From positions 51,830 to 115,829 of the forward strand of contig JAGBDC010000026.1 of assembly GCA_017937705.1 (NCBI GenBank): a DNA stretch of 64,000 bases, in the 5' to 3' direction. A program made the position numbers and the translations under genes. The notes under the pieces are model-generated. The model was not told the DNA's origin. It ran no database searches and worked only from the letters and a program-made list of their open reading frames with translations. Of the stretch, positions 42,150-50,187 are shown in pieces. Position 1 is the first letter of the stretch, and each line of letters starts with the position of its first letter. The stretch is from Alphaproteobacteria bacterium. GTDB taxonomy: Bacteria; Pseudomonadota; Alphaproteobacteria; RF32; CAG-239.

Positions 42150-42572
42150 ATGAATATTAAAGAAGCTATAATTTCAATTATTACCGAAAAACAAATATCT
42201 ACTCAAACCGAATTGGTCGAAGAATTAAAAAAACAAGGCATCAGCAAACGCCAAGCAACAATTTCTCGCCAATTCAAAGATTTGGGAATATACAAAGCCT
42301 TTGAAAACGGAAAAATATTTTATAAAATTCCAATAAGCGATACATCTTCGCAGCGCATAAATCGTTTTGTAAAATCAGTAGAACATAACGAATATTTAAT
42401 TGTTATAAAAACAAATGACGGAGCCGCAAATTTGGTCGGAGATATAATAGATAAAATGAATATGCCTGAAATTTTAGGTTCTATTGCCGGCGATAACACT
42501 TTGTTTATCACCACAAAAACAACTAAAGACATAAAGAAGGTTCATGAAAAAATTATTTCGGCAATCGGCTGA
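42150..42572 (+). CDS. argR: ArgR-type transcriptional regulator
   Basis: A 140-residue protein with an N-terminal winged HTH (IKEAIISIITEKQISTQTELVEELKKQGISKRQATISRQFKDLGIYK) and a C-terminal arginine-binding domain (IVIKTNDGAANLVGDIIDKMNMPEILGSIAGDNTLFITTKTTKD). ArgR senses L-arginine and represses or activates arginine genes. The ATG at 42150 has AGGAG; a long upstream extension is hydrophobic and antisense. The convergent unknown gene begins one base after its stop. No arg biosynthesis gene is close; the divergent partner is the ATP-grasp operon. Confidence 0.9.
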   Translation: MNIKEAIISIITEKQISTQTELVEELKKQGISKRQATISRQFKDLGIYKAFENGKIFYKIPISDTSSQRINRFVKSVEHNEYLIVIKTNDGAANLVGDIIDKMNMPEILGSIAGDNTLFITTKTTKDIKKVHEKIISAIG

Positions 42573-43820
42573 TTAGTCTAATTCAATTACCGGAATTGAA
42601 CGTCGCATATTTGCATATTGATCAACTTTTGTTTTATCACTAAATAAAAACTGTTGTTCTAAACGATAACCGACAATCGCCGCCTTGGCAAAATCACATT
42701 TATCCTTATTATTACCCGATACCAAATTTTGAATTTTCGGTAAAGATTCAAACTTTCCATTTTCTTGTGACAATGAATTCAAAATTGAATTTGTCAAAAT
42801 ATTATTGGCAAATTTTTGCAGTTTGAGAGCCCCTTTACTCATATTGCTCGTCGGTTTAAAAGCAATCCAGTCGTGTTCACCGATTTCATCCGTGTCATTA
42901 CTTGCATTCACATTTCTGAACCAATCATCTGCACTCATCAATTTCTTTTGACGTGGTGGATTTCCTTCCACTCCATATTTATCAATTTGGGAACACATCA
43001 ACGCCCTCCCCCATTTTTTGGTCATATAGCATACACCAAAATCTTTTGGAGCCATCAGTAGCCATTCTCTCATATAATTATTATATTTATTATGGCGGTC
43101 TTGCGCAGATTCTATTGATACCATGTATAACTTGGACAAGCTCTTAGGACAATCCGGATTGTAACACAAAACCATCAGTTGTGATTTTATTTGTTCCTGC
43201 TCTGTTGTCGAATATCCCAGTTCGGACATTTTTTTATTCATAAGCTGTTCTAATTTCATAACAACATATCCGCTGTGACAACGAGAAACAATATTCAATT
43301 TTCGAATATTTCGCAAAACTTGCTGTTGTTCAAGTCTTTCTTTACCGTCATTTTTTGATATTCTCGGCAAAATTGCAGCTTCAAAAATATCATTAATATA
43401 TTGCGGATTTAAAATTTCTTCTCTACATTCGGGAGATATGCTACTTTTAAATCTTTCAAAATACTGAGGAGCAGTTAATTCGTGCCACAAACCGTCTCTT
43501 GCAATTTTATCATCGTGATATTTACCGAAATGACTGACAGCCATACAAACTCGAATATTATTTGAGGATAGTTTGGGATTGTTTTTTACAAATTCATCAA
43601 CCCGTTTTAGCATACCGTTATGCCCTTTAAGGTTAAATTTTCGTCCATTACTGGCAGGAAGCACTAACACACAAACTTCATCAGGTTGTAAAGGATTTGC
43701 AACTCTCATTCTATGTGGTGCATCTTCGGAAGTTTCACAGCGTTCCGCCAAAAACGCAAAACTACTTCCCTTGCGAATTTCTTCACATTGAGCAATATAT
43801 TTTTCTATCCCCGAAGTCAT
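42573..43820 (-). CDS. Protein of unknown function
   Basis: A 415-residue soluble protein without signal peptide or recognised motif. Blocks that look conserved include CVLVLPASNGRKFNLKGHNGML and AVSHFGKYHDDKIARDGLWHELT. Cys residues are scattered. The start abuts the upstream gene's stop (43821), so the two form an operon; they may act together. Not to be assigned. Confidence 0.62.
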   Translation of the reverse strand: MTSGIEKYIAQCEEIRKGSSFAFLAERCETSEDAPHRMRVANPLQPDEVCVLVLPASNGRKFNLKGHNGMLKRVDEFVKNNPKLSSNNIRVCMAVSHFGKYHDDKIARDGLWHELTAPQYFERFKSSISPECREEILNPQYINDIFEAAILPRISKNDGKERLEQQQVLRNIRKLNIVSRCHSGYVVMKLEQLMNKKMSELGYSTTEQEQIKSQLMVLCYNPDCPKSLSKLYMVSIESAQDRHNKYNNYMREWLLMAPKDFGVCYMTKKWGRALMCSQIDKYGVEGNPPRQKKLMSADDWFRNVNASNDTDEIGEHDWIAFKPTSNMSKGALKLQKFANNILTNSILNSLSQENGKFESLPKIQNLVSGNNKDKCDFAKAAIVGYRLEQQFLFSDKTKVDQYANMRRSIPVIELD

Positions 43821-44654
43821 CTATTCATTACTTTTGAATGTAGCACGTATTAATGCACCTATTTTTTGAGATTTTGTGCGTTTCGGTAACACAACATCTT
43901 TTTCGGGAGAAACATTTTCTGCTGCTGCTATACGCATTATTTTATTTCTTTTTTCTTCAATATACTCAGACATTGAGCGTTTTTTAGGTTTTTCTTGAAC
44001 ATTCTCTTTTACAACAGCATATCCCTTAGCATTAAGTTGTACAATATTCCATCTTTTATCCGGCTGTTTAACCGCAATTGCCGACATAGCTCCGGCAGTT
44101 TGAACAATTCCGTCAGGAGAATGTAATTTGTCGCCCGGCTTTAAGTGTATAAATTCTTGTTCCACCGGAGATTTTATTGCCTCTAATGCCCTACCGCTAT
44201 TTTCTTTCCATACATCATCAGTAATTTCTTTTCCTGATGTAGTTGTTAAATTAACCCCTTTAGCCCAACGCAAATCAGAGTTCCAAATAGCAGGTTCTGT
44301 ATTCTTTCCTCCTGCCTCGACACACGAATAAAGCTTTTCTATAACCTTTTTAACTCCTTCCGGACTCTTATCCCAATCAGGAAATTCTGCTAAAACTCGA
44401 TTTATATCAACACCGTTATTATACATAACCAGTGCATCACCCGGTTGAAGAATTTGATTCTCAAACTCCGGTCCTCTCTCTCCTGCTTTCCATCTTTCCA
44501 ATAAACCCACATCCAAATCGTCAGGATTAGTAAAACCAACGGGTTCTGTACAAGATGTCGGAATAATTACACGAGCTCCGTTAACTGAAATACAAGTACT
44601 TGCAAGCCCGTCATCAACCATCTTATCTAAATCGCTATATGAATATTCTGTCAT
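43821..44654 (-). CDS. Protein of unknown function
   Basis: A 277-residue soluble protein (MTEYSYSDLDKMVDDGLAST...), with DALVMYNNGVDINRVLAEFPDWDKSP and LKPGDKLHSPDGIVQTAGAMSA, then a basic tail (KPKKRSMSEYIEEKRNKIMRI). GAGGAG supports the ATG at 44654. It is the first gene of a two-gene unit with the 415-residue protein downstream. Confidence 0.65.
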   Translation of the reverse strand: MTEYSYSDLDKMVDDGLASTCISVNGARVIIPTSCTEPVGFTNPDDLDVGLLERWKAGERGPEFENQILQPGDALVMYNNGVDINRVLAEFPDWDKSPEGVKKVIEKLYSCVEAGGKNTEPAIWNSDLRWAKGVNLTTTSGKEITDDVWKENSGRALEAIKSPVEQEFIHLKPGDKLHSPDGIVQTAGAMSAIAVKQPDKRWNIVQLNAKGYAVVKENVQEKPKKRSMSEYIEEKRNKIMRIAAAENVSPEKDVVLPKRTKSQKIGALIRATFKSNE

Positions 44655-44760
44655 ATTAGTCTCCTCTAACACACATAATAGACAAATATAATATTTTTGT
44701 CAACAAAAAGTATCTTGTTTTTGGCATAAAAGTAGCTACATAAGAGAAAGGAGAAATAAT

Positions 44761-45273
44761 ATGAAAAATTTTTTAATATTAGCAACATTTCTTATTTGCG
44801 GTTGCCATTTATTTTCAAGCAAATCCGAAGCTACTATTTATTCTGCAACTACCGACCAAAAAATCGGAACAATAACTTTTACAGATACAATGAACGGGCT
44901 CTTGATAGATGTAGATTTACATAATTTGCCGACTGGAGAACATGGTTTTCATATTCACGAAAATCCGTCTTGTGAACATTCTATTGATAAAAACGGAAAA
45001 ATACAACATGCTTCCCAAGCCGGAGGACATTATGATCCGCAAAAAACCGGCAAACATCTCGGCCCTGACGGAGGAGGACACAAAGGAGATTTACCTTTTT
45101 TGACCGCATCTGAAACGGGAATAATAAAAACACAATTTCACATAAAAAATTTATCATCAAAGGAAATTAAAAATCGCTCTGTTATGATTCATGCCGGCGG
45201 AGATAATTATCAAGATGTTCCTCTTCCTTTAGGCGGAGGCGGTGCTCGTATTGCTTGCGGAATTATCAGGTAA
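44761..45273 (+). CDS. sodC: Copper/zinc superoxide dismutase, lipoprotein
   Basis: Periplasmic Cu/Zn SOD: signal with lipobox LICGC (Cys15), copper/zinc ligands in GEHGFHIHENPSCEH, AGGHYDPQ..HLGPDGGGHKGDLP, and the C-terminal VMIHAGGDNYQDVPLPLGGGGARIACG. Protects the envelope from superoxide; unusual company for an anaerobe, pointing to microaerobic or host exposure. AAAGGAG site. Cys54 and Cys167-type disulfide residues are present. Confidence 0.95.
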   Translation: MKNFLILATFLICGCHLFSSKSEATIYSATTDQKIGTITFTDTMNGLLIDVDLHNLPTGEHGFHIHENPSCEHSIDKNGKIQHASQAGGHYDPQKTGKHLGPDGGGHKGDLPFLTASETGIIKTQFHIKNLSSKEIKNRSVMIHAGGDNYQDVPLPLGGGGARIACGIIR

Positions 45274-45339
45274 AAACAATAAGTTCTTTATTGACTATAT
45301 TTTTTAACAGACATATATTATCTCTTAAGGAGTAATATT

Positions 45340-46176
45340 ATGGCTTCAAAAGATTGTGTTTTATGTGATGGCATAAATGACCATTTTCAAAATATTAAAG
45401 AAATGTATCCGGAATTGCAAAGTAATGTAACTTTGTTTGAAACCAGAAACTTCAAAATAATTCCCGATAAATTTCCCATAGCCCCCAATCATATCATCAT
45501 TTTACCTAAAGAACATATTAACACTTTTGCCGAATTTAACGACTTTCAAGCCCAAGAAATTGCTTACATTTTAGACAGATTGGAAAACACCACAAAATCC
45601 GATAATTTTATAATGTTCGAACATGGGACCAGTCGTTCGGAAGAAATTAACACTCCCGCTCATATAAAATCTATTTTCCATGCACATCTGCATTTTATTC
45701 CTAATGTAAAGTGTGATACCCAAGATATGGAACAGTTTTTCAAACAAAAAAATGTTCGATTGATAGATGATGATAGCTCCGAATGTTCAATACACGATTT
45801 TGAAACCGGATATTCAGGCAACAACAAACTTATTAATTTTATCCGTAATAATGTGATTTATGAAGATAAAGAATGCAGTTCGGTTGAGTCATATTTTTAT
45901 ATCAAAAATTCGGATAATACGCAGCTATTTTTCCCCGAAAGATTGGTAACTCCGAGAATACCGTCTCAATTTTTACGTGAAGCATTAAGTATTCAATGTG
46001 ACACTCCCGAATGGAATTGGAAAATCGGCATGACACCGGAAGGTCGTCAAAAATATGGCGCCAGAGTCTTAAAAATGGCACAACTGTTCAAATACGGACA
46101 AGAATACCAACAAGAACACCGCCACAATAACGATAATTCGTTGATTATCCTGAACAAATCCAACACCGGAAGATAA
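45340..46176 (+). CDS. HIT-family nucleotide hydrolase/transferase
   Basis: The first 125 residues are a HIT domain: MASKDCVLCDG, FKIIPDKFPIAPNHIIILPKEHINTFAEF, FEHGTS and the catalytic FHAHLHFIPNV (HxHxH). The C-terminal 150 residues are an extension not typical of simple HIT hydrolases, with WNWKIGMTPEGRQKYGARVLKM. Such proteins hydrolyse or transfer nucleotides (Fhit, GalT or APA-phosphorylase-like). AAGGAG ribosome site. Confidence 0.85.
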   Translation: MASKDCVLCDGINDHFQNIKEMYPELQSNVTLFETRNFKIIPDKFPIAPNHIIILPKEHINTFAEFNDFQAQEIAYILDRLENTTKSDNFIMFEHGTSRSEEINTPAHIKSIFHAHLHFIPNVKCDTQDMEQFFKQKNVRLIDDDSSECSIHDFETGYSGNNKLINFIRNNVIYEDKECSSVESYFYIKNSDNTQLFFPERLVTPRIPSQFLREALSIQCDTPEWNWKIGMTPEGRQKYGARVLKMAQLFKYGQEYQQEHRHNNDNSLIILNKSNTGR

Positions 46177-47034
46177 TTACATTCCCGTATTTCCACCTTT
46201 ACCCAAACGAACAATATCAGCAACCTGCATTTTTGTAGCGGAACTCTGTTGCTGAGCATCATCCACACTTCGCTCTGTTTTTCTTTCAGAAGTTTGCTCT
46301 TTGTCTGTTTGAGTTTCATTATGGATTTGGTACAAGCGGTCAAAATCTTTTATAAATTCTTCATAACTGCAAGATTTTCGGGCATCAAAACCATTTTCCT
46401 GCATCCACTTTCCGACAGTTTCAACATTTTCTTTTGTCGTAATAACTGCAAACAATCTTTCCGGATCTTCTCTAAAATTGACATTTTCCATCATCAAAGA
46501 ACTAACCATTTTGGCTTCTTCTTCACTTTTAGGTAACATAACAAAGATACATCCTGCCGGCATTTTATAATCTCCGCTTAAATTACAATATCCATCTACA
46601 GTAATACGTATATTATCTTTACTCGTAACCGATACTTGTCCTGCAACATCATAACTTGTTTCATATCCTTTTCTATCAACAGAAGATGATATTTCTCCGC
46701 TTTCTAATATATTTCTTGTTGCAGGTAAATTGGTACCATGAAAACGCAAAGGCAAATCTTCCGGTACAGTTTGAGCAACTTGTTCCGGAAAATCTTTTAT
46801 TATTTGAAGACGTTCTTGCATATCATCTTCTTTTTCAGGACGTGAAAACTCTATACGAGCTTTATATTCATCTACCCGAGAAAGCATTCGCATATATTTA
46901 TTTTCTAAAATTGTTTTTCTTCGCTCATCAAGTCCGTCGGAAACAGCCAATTCTTTCTGATGTCCGTCAGCCATTCCTTGGTATTTTCTCAACAAATCAT
47001 GTGTTTTTTGCATATATGCTTCAAATTCAGACAT
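46177..47034 (-). CDS. Protein of unknown function with an FHGT motif (possible ADP-ribosyltransferase fold)
   Basis: A 285-residue cytoplasmic protein: N-terminal coiled region (EFEAYMQKTHDLLRKYQGMAD), then LPLRFHGTNLPATRNILESGEISSSVDRKGYETSYDV, a mixed domain ending near 200, and a low-complexity Gln/Ser tail. The RFHGT..A..IL..G pattern resembles the His-Gly-Thr start of ART/PARP or KptA folds, but the other catalytic positions cannot be confirmed, so this is only a suggestion. The ATG at 47034 has AGGAG eight bases upstream. It converges with the HIT gene. Confidence 0.6.
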   Translation of the reverse strand: MSEFEAYMQKTHDLLRKYQGMADGHQKELAVSDGLDERRKTILENKYMRMLSRVDEYKARIEFSRPEKEDDMQERLQIIKDFPEQVAQTVPEDLPLRFHGTNLPATRNILESGEISSSVDRKGYETSYDVAGQVSVTSKDNIRITVDGYCNLSGDYKMPAGCIFVMLPKSEEEAKMVSSLMMENVNFREDPERLFAVITTKENVETVGKWMQENGFDARKSCSYEEFIKDFDRLYQIHNETQTDKEQTSERKTERSVDDAQQQSSATKMQVADIVRLGKGGNTGM

Positions 47035-47173
47035 ATCCAAACTCCTGATAACTACATATTATTATATTATATTTAGACAAAAACACAATAAAAATTTTAA
47101 TACTATCGCTTTTGAATGTATCGCTTTCATAGTTTCAAAATACTAAAAGTATGAACTATCCGTGCAGAATACA

Positions 47174-47205
47174 CAAAAAAGCACTTTCACAAGGAAAGTG
47201 CTTTT
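47174..47205 (-). terminator. Terminator of the tRNA unit
   Basis: On the minus strand AGCACTTTC pairs with GAAAGTGCT (arms 47202-47194 and 47188-47180), followed by a T run. Confidence 0.85.
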
Positions 47206-47211
47206 TCTTTT

Positions 47212-47286
47212 TGGCTCCGGCTGTCGGATTCGAACCAACGACCGATCGGTTAACAGCCGATTGCTCTACCGCTGAGCTAAGCCGGA
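47212..47286 (-). tRNA. tRNA-Asn(GTT)
   Basis: Acceptor arms TCCGGCT and AGCCGGA pair fully, CTGTTAA gives anticodon GTT, T-loop TTCGAAT, and the CCA end is encoded. Second gene of the tRNA-Cys/tRNA-Asn unit. Confidence 0.95.
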
Positions 47287-47297
47287 ACAAATAAAAC

Positions 47298-47372
47298 TGG
47301 AGGCCGGTACCGGAATCGAACCGATATAGAAGGATTTGCAGTCCTCTGCATAAGCCATTCTGCCAACCGGCC
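47298..47372 (-). tRNA. tRNA-Cys(GCA)
   Basis: Acceptor GGCCGGT/ACCGGCC, anticodon loop CTGCAAA with GCA, T-loop TTCGATT, encoded CCA. Twelve bases upstream of tRNA-Asn, one transcript likely. Confidence 0.95.
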
Positions 47373-47400
47373 ATACCGTTGCGTGCTTCAGCGACTACTA

Positions 47401-47428
47401 TATATACAACCTTTTTTTATCTCGTCAA
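47401..47428 (-). promoter_or_regulatory. tRNA operon promoter
   Basis: On the minus strand TTGACG (47428-47423), 16-base spacer, TATATA (47406-47401), then tRNA-Cys about 28 bases on. Confidence 0.6.
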
Positions 47429-47518
47429 TAACTTTTTTTGCATAAATGGTAAAAATTTGTTTTTTTTGCCCTAATTTATTCTATTATCTCATAAAATAAT
47501 TTTGTGAAAGGTATTAAA

Positions 47519-47956
47519 ATGAACATCGCAATTGCTTCCGATCATGGCGGTTTTGAACTAAAACAACAACTTATCGAACATTTTGCTGCTAAGGGACAAA
47601 TTTTGGAAGATTTAGGAACTTGCTCTACCGATTCTTGCGATTATCCGGATATTGCAAAAAAAATGGCTAAAAATATCCTTAATCACCAAAATGAACTCGG
47701 GATTCTCATCTGTGGAACAGGAATCGGCATATCTATTGCCGCAAATCGTTTCAAAGGTATCAGAGCAGCTGTTTTATATGATGATTTCACAGCAGAAATG
47801 ACTAAAAAACACAATAATGCCAATGTGTTAGTATTTGGTGGCAGAACTATGAAATTTGAAGATGTAATTCGCAGAATTGAAATTTTTAATAATACCGAAT
47901 TTGAAGGCGGTCGTCATGCAACCAGAATTGCAAAAATAGAAGAAGGAGTCGAATAA
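47519..47956 (+). CDS. rpiB: Ribose-5-phosphate isomerase B
   Basis: Interconverts ribose-5-phosphate and ribulose-5-phosphate. The 145-residue product has [23 protein letters not shown], the catalytic [24 protein letters not shown] with Cys66 region, and FGGRT. AAAGG before the ATG at 47519; an upstream in-frame start is less likely. It overlaps glyA by one base (TAATG), so they are co-translated. Confidence 0.95.
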   Translation: MNIAIASDHGGFELKQQLIEHFAAKGQILEDLGTCSTDSCDYPDIAKKMAKNILNHQNELGILICGTGIGISIAANRFKGIRAAVLYDDFTAEMTKKHNNANVLVFGGRTMKFEDVIRRIEIFNNTEFEGGRHATRIAKIEEGVE

Positions 47957-49209
47957 TGGATTTTGAACAAAATTTGCAAACCGAAGATAAAGAAATTTTC
48001 GATGCAATCAACGAAGAATTAACACGTCAAAAAAATCAAATTGAACTGATTGCATCTGAAAATATTGTTTCTCGTGCAGTTTTAGAAGCTCAAGGTTCGA
48101 TTCTGACCAACAAGTACGCCGAAGGTTATCCTGCTCGTCGCTATTATGGCGGTTGTGAATTTGTTGACAAGGTAGAAAATTTGGCAATAGAACGTGCTAA
48201 AAAATTATTTAATTGTCAATTTGCCAATGTTCAGCCGCATTCAGGCTCACAAGCCAATACAGCCGTATATGTCGCTCTGCTCCAACCTAATGACACAATT
48301 TTGGGAATGTCGCTAGATGCAGGCGGACACTTAACCCATGGTTCAAAAGTTTCTTTTTCCGGAAAATGGCTAAATTCTGTTGCCTATGGTGTAAAAAAAG
48401 AAAACGGCTTAATTGACTATGAACAAGTTGAAGAATTGGCCAAAACTTATCGTCCTAAACTGATTATTGCCGGTGGCTCTGCTTATCCTCGCAAAATAGA
48501 TTTTGCTCGTTTTCGCGGTATTGCAGATAGTATAGGTGCATATTTGATGGTAGATATGGCACATTTTGCCGGTCTTGTTGCTGCTGGTATTATCCCTTCA
48601 CCACTAAATTATGCTGACGTTGTTACTACCACTACGCACAAAACTTTACGCGGTCCTCGTGGTGGTATGATTTTGACCAACAATCAAGAAATTGCAAAAA
48701 AAATTAATTCTGCCGTATTTCCGGGAACTCAAGGAGGACCACTGGAACACGTTATTGCCGCAAAAGCTGTTTGTTTTAAAGAAGACTTGAGTAGCGAATT
48801 TAAACAATATGCCAATAATGTGGTAGAAAATGCAAAAGTTTTGGGTGAAACACTAAAAAAACGTGGTTTGGAACTGGTATCGGGAGGAACTGATACTCAT
48901 CTTTTGTTAGTAGATTTACGTCCTAAAGGTTTAACCGGAGATATTGTCACTCAAAAACTGGAAGAAGCAAATATTACTTGCAACAAAAATGCTATTCCTT
49001 ACGACCCGCAACCTCCCAAAATCACTTCAGGAATAAGAGTCGGAACTCCGGCAGGAACAACAAGAGGATTCGGAACAAAAGAATTTGAAAAAATCGGTAA
49101 TTGGATTGGCGATATCGTCGATGCTCTAGCAAACGGAACCGCTGATGAGACAGTAAAACACATAAAAAATGAAGTTATTGCTCTTTGCAAACAATTTCCG
49201 ATATACTAA
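47956..49209 (+). CDS. glyA: Serine hydroxymethyltransferase
   Basis: PLP enzyme making glycine and 5,10-methylene-THF from serine and THF; it feeds the ThyA/FolA cycle at the start of the window. The 417-residue product has [24 protein letters not shown], the PLP lysine region [17 protein letters not shown] and [15 protein letters not shown]. Overlaps rpiB stop (TAATG). Confidence 0.96.
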   Translation: MDFEQNLQTEDKEIFDAINEELTRQKNQIELIASENIVSRAVLEAQGSILTNKYAEGYPARRYYGGCEFVDKVENLAIERAKKLFNCQFANVQPHSGSQANTAVYVALLQPNDTILGMSLDAGGHLTHGSKVSFSGKWLNSVAYGVKKENGLIDYEQVEELAKTYRPKLIIAGGSAYPRKIDFARFRGIADSIGAYLMVDMAHFAGLVAAGIIPSPLNYADVVTTTTHKTLRGPRGGMILTNNQEIAKKINSAVFPGTQGGPLEHVIAAKAVCFKEDLSSEFKQYANNVVENAKVLGETLKKRGLELVSGGTDTHLLLVDLRPKGLTGDIVTQKLEEANITCNKNAIPYDPQPPKITSGIRVGTPAGTTRGFGTKEFEKIGNWIGDIVDALANGTADETVKHIKNEVIALCKQFPIY

Positions 49210-49243
49210 ATAAAAAAACGGATGAAAAGTTGTTAAAAAGCTC

Positions 49244-49272
49244 TTGACTAATCATACTTTTTGGCATATTTT
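49244..49272 (+). promoter_or_regulatory. tRNA promoter, now upstream of the partial tRNA copy
   Basis: TTGACT (49244-49249), 17-base spacer, TATTTT (49267-49272), about 14 bases before the partial tRNA copy at 49287. Confidence 0.55.
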
Positions 49273-49284
49273 CACTTTCGTCCG

Positions 49285-49309
49285 ATGGATCCTTAGCTCA
49301 GTTGGTTAG
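49285..49309 (+). repeat. Truncated 5' copy of the tRNA(CAT) gene
   Basis: The 25 bases ATGGATCCTTAGCTCAGTTG.. are identical to 49517-49541, the bases just before and the first 23 of the full tRNA gene. After GGTTAG the sequence leaves the tRNA. It is not a functional tRNA. Confidence 0.85.
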
Positions 49310-49516
49310 CTTGACGACAAAAAAGTTGCCTTACGGCAAGTTTTTATAGGAAAGGCGAAGCGTAGTTAAGTTGCAAAATCAACAAAGTGATTGTAGCAAC
49401 TGTTACAAGCGAGCGACAGGAACAAAGTTAATGAGGCTTTGCCGAATTTTACGAAGTGACTCGGGCCCGCTCTTTTATCGATTTTATGTTTTATAGCGAT
49501 AGTTAGAGCAAAGAAA
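49310..49516. other. Roughly 207-base insert between partial and full tRNA copies
   Basis: Non-coding stretch with a small hairpin TTGCC-TTAC-GGCAA (from about 49324), a longer imperfect hairpin (TTGCAAAATCA with TGATTGTAGCAA) and several GCGA/ACGAAG blocks. It ends TAGTTAGAGCAAAGAAA, which contains GTTAGAGC, as in the tRNA D-arm. I find no gene and no known element. It looks like an insertion associated with duplication of the tRNA 5' part. Confidence 0.5.
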
Positions 49517-49518
49517 AT

Positions 49519-49595
49519 GGATCCTTAGCTCAGTTGGTTAGAGCGGGCCGCTCATAACGGTCTGGTCGCCTGTTCGAGTCAGGCAGGATCCACCA
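49519..49595 (+). tRNA. tRNA with CAT anticodon (Met or Ile2)
   Basis: GGATCCT/AGGATCC acceptor, D-arm GCTC/GAGC, anticodon arm GGCCG-CTCATAA-CGGTC (anticodon CAT), T-arm GCCTG-TTCGAGT-CAGGC, encoded CCA. It is either elongator tRNA-Met or tRNA-Ile2 (lysidine-modified CAT). The GGATCCTTAGCTCAG start resembles Ile2 genes I know, but this is not decisive. Initiator tRNA is excluded because the acceptor end is fully paired. Confidence 0.93.
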
Positions 49596-49596
49596 C

Positions 49597-49627
49597 TAAA
49601 AAAGCCATCTGAACAGATGGCTTTTTT
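49597..49627 (+). terminator. tRNA terminator
   Basis: AGCCATCTG (49603-49611) pairs with CAGATGGCT (49614-49622), followed by TTTTT. Confidence 0.85.
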
Positions 49628-49663
49628 GTATACAGAAACAATTACGGAATATCCGCCCTATCT

Positions 49664-49924
49664 TTATGATTGTCTTAACCAATTTACTTCTGTTTGTGTT
49701 AAATTAAATGATGCCCAATCATTCAATTCAGAAACAAAAAGTTTGTCATTAGTGTCAATTTTTGTTTTAAGATGGTCTCTTATGTAAGATGTTGAATTAA
49801 AACTTTTTATTATCCAACAAGATTCCATTGGATGGATATTATCGTAAGAATTTAAGGTTTTATACAAGTCATCATAATTTCTTCCTGGTTTTCTTAAATC
49901 ATAATTAATCACGTATTTAGCCAT
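49664..49924 (-). CDS. SinR/Cas2-like ferredoxin-fold protein
   Basis: An 86-residue protein starting MAKYVINYDLRKPGRNYDDLYKTL, then MESCWIIKSFNSTSYIRDHLKTKIDTNDKLFVSELNDWASF. This is the pattern of the small family annotated SinR, related to Cas2 and VapD. Members have Asp after the first strand (YDL here) and are often beside defence or toxin genes. GAGG ribosome site. No CRISPR repeats or cas1 here, so a CRISPR role is not indicated. It is the first gene of the accessory region. Confidence 0.65.
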   Translation of the reverse strand: MAKYVINYDLRKPGRNYDDLYKTLNSYDNIHPMESCWIIKSFNSTSYIRDHLKTKIDTNDKLFVSELNDWASFNLTQTEVNWLRQS

Positions 49925-50187
49925 TTTTTACCTCACTTTCTTGGCTTTATTATTAAAAATCAATTGACAAACCAAGAAAAATGACTATCACTAGAGGTGC
50001 AAAGAATAGCGCAAGTCATGTTTCTGATTTGCCAGTTAATGAGCTTGGAATCTATCAAGCTCATTTTATTTATATGAAAAGCCCAAAACTTGTCAAGAAG
50101 TTTTTTTCTTCTGGAACTAATTTTCATCTTGTGTTTTTGTTTTTTATATGCTATAAAGTTTAATACTCAACAAAATAGGATGTAAAA
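49925..50187. other. Intergenic stretch before the restriction island
   Basis: About 260 bases with no convincing gene. TTGACA-16-TATCAC (49964-49991 region) might be a promoter. A hairpin terminator follows at 50040. It may encode a short untranslated RNA between them, but nothing recognised. Confidence 0.4.
50040..50070 (+). terminator. Hairpin terminator upstream of the island
   Basis: TGAGCTTG (50040-50047) pairs with CAAGCTCA (50056-50063), followed by TTTTATTT. Confidence 0.75.

Noticed and set aside
47156-47374. A 72-residue open frame across the tRNA pair
   Set aside because: It is antisense or overlapping with tRNA-Asn and tRNA-Cys and their terminator; the tRNAs explain the sequence.
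49310-49516. Group I intron in the tRNA(CAT) gene
   Set aside because: The break is in the D-arm rather than the anticodon loop, and a complete uninterrupted tRNA follows. No intron core elements are evident.
49981-50163. A 60-residue frame before the half HsdS
   Set aside because: It contains the hairpin terminator at 50040, has no ribosome site and its composition is not protein-like.
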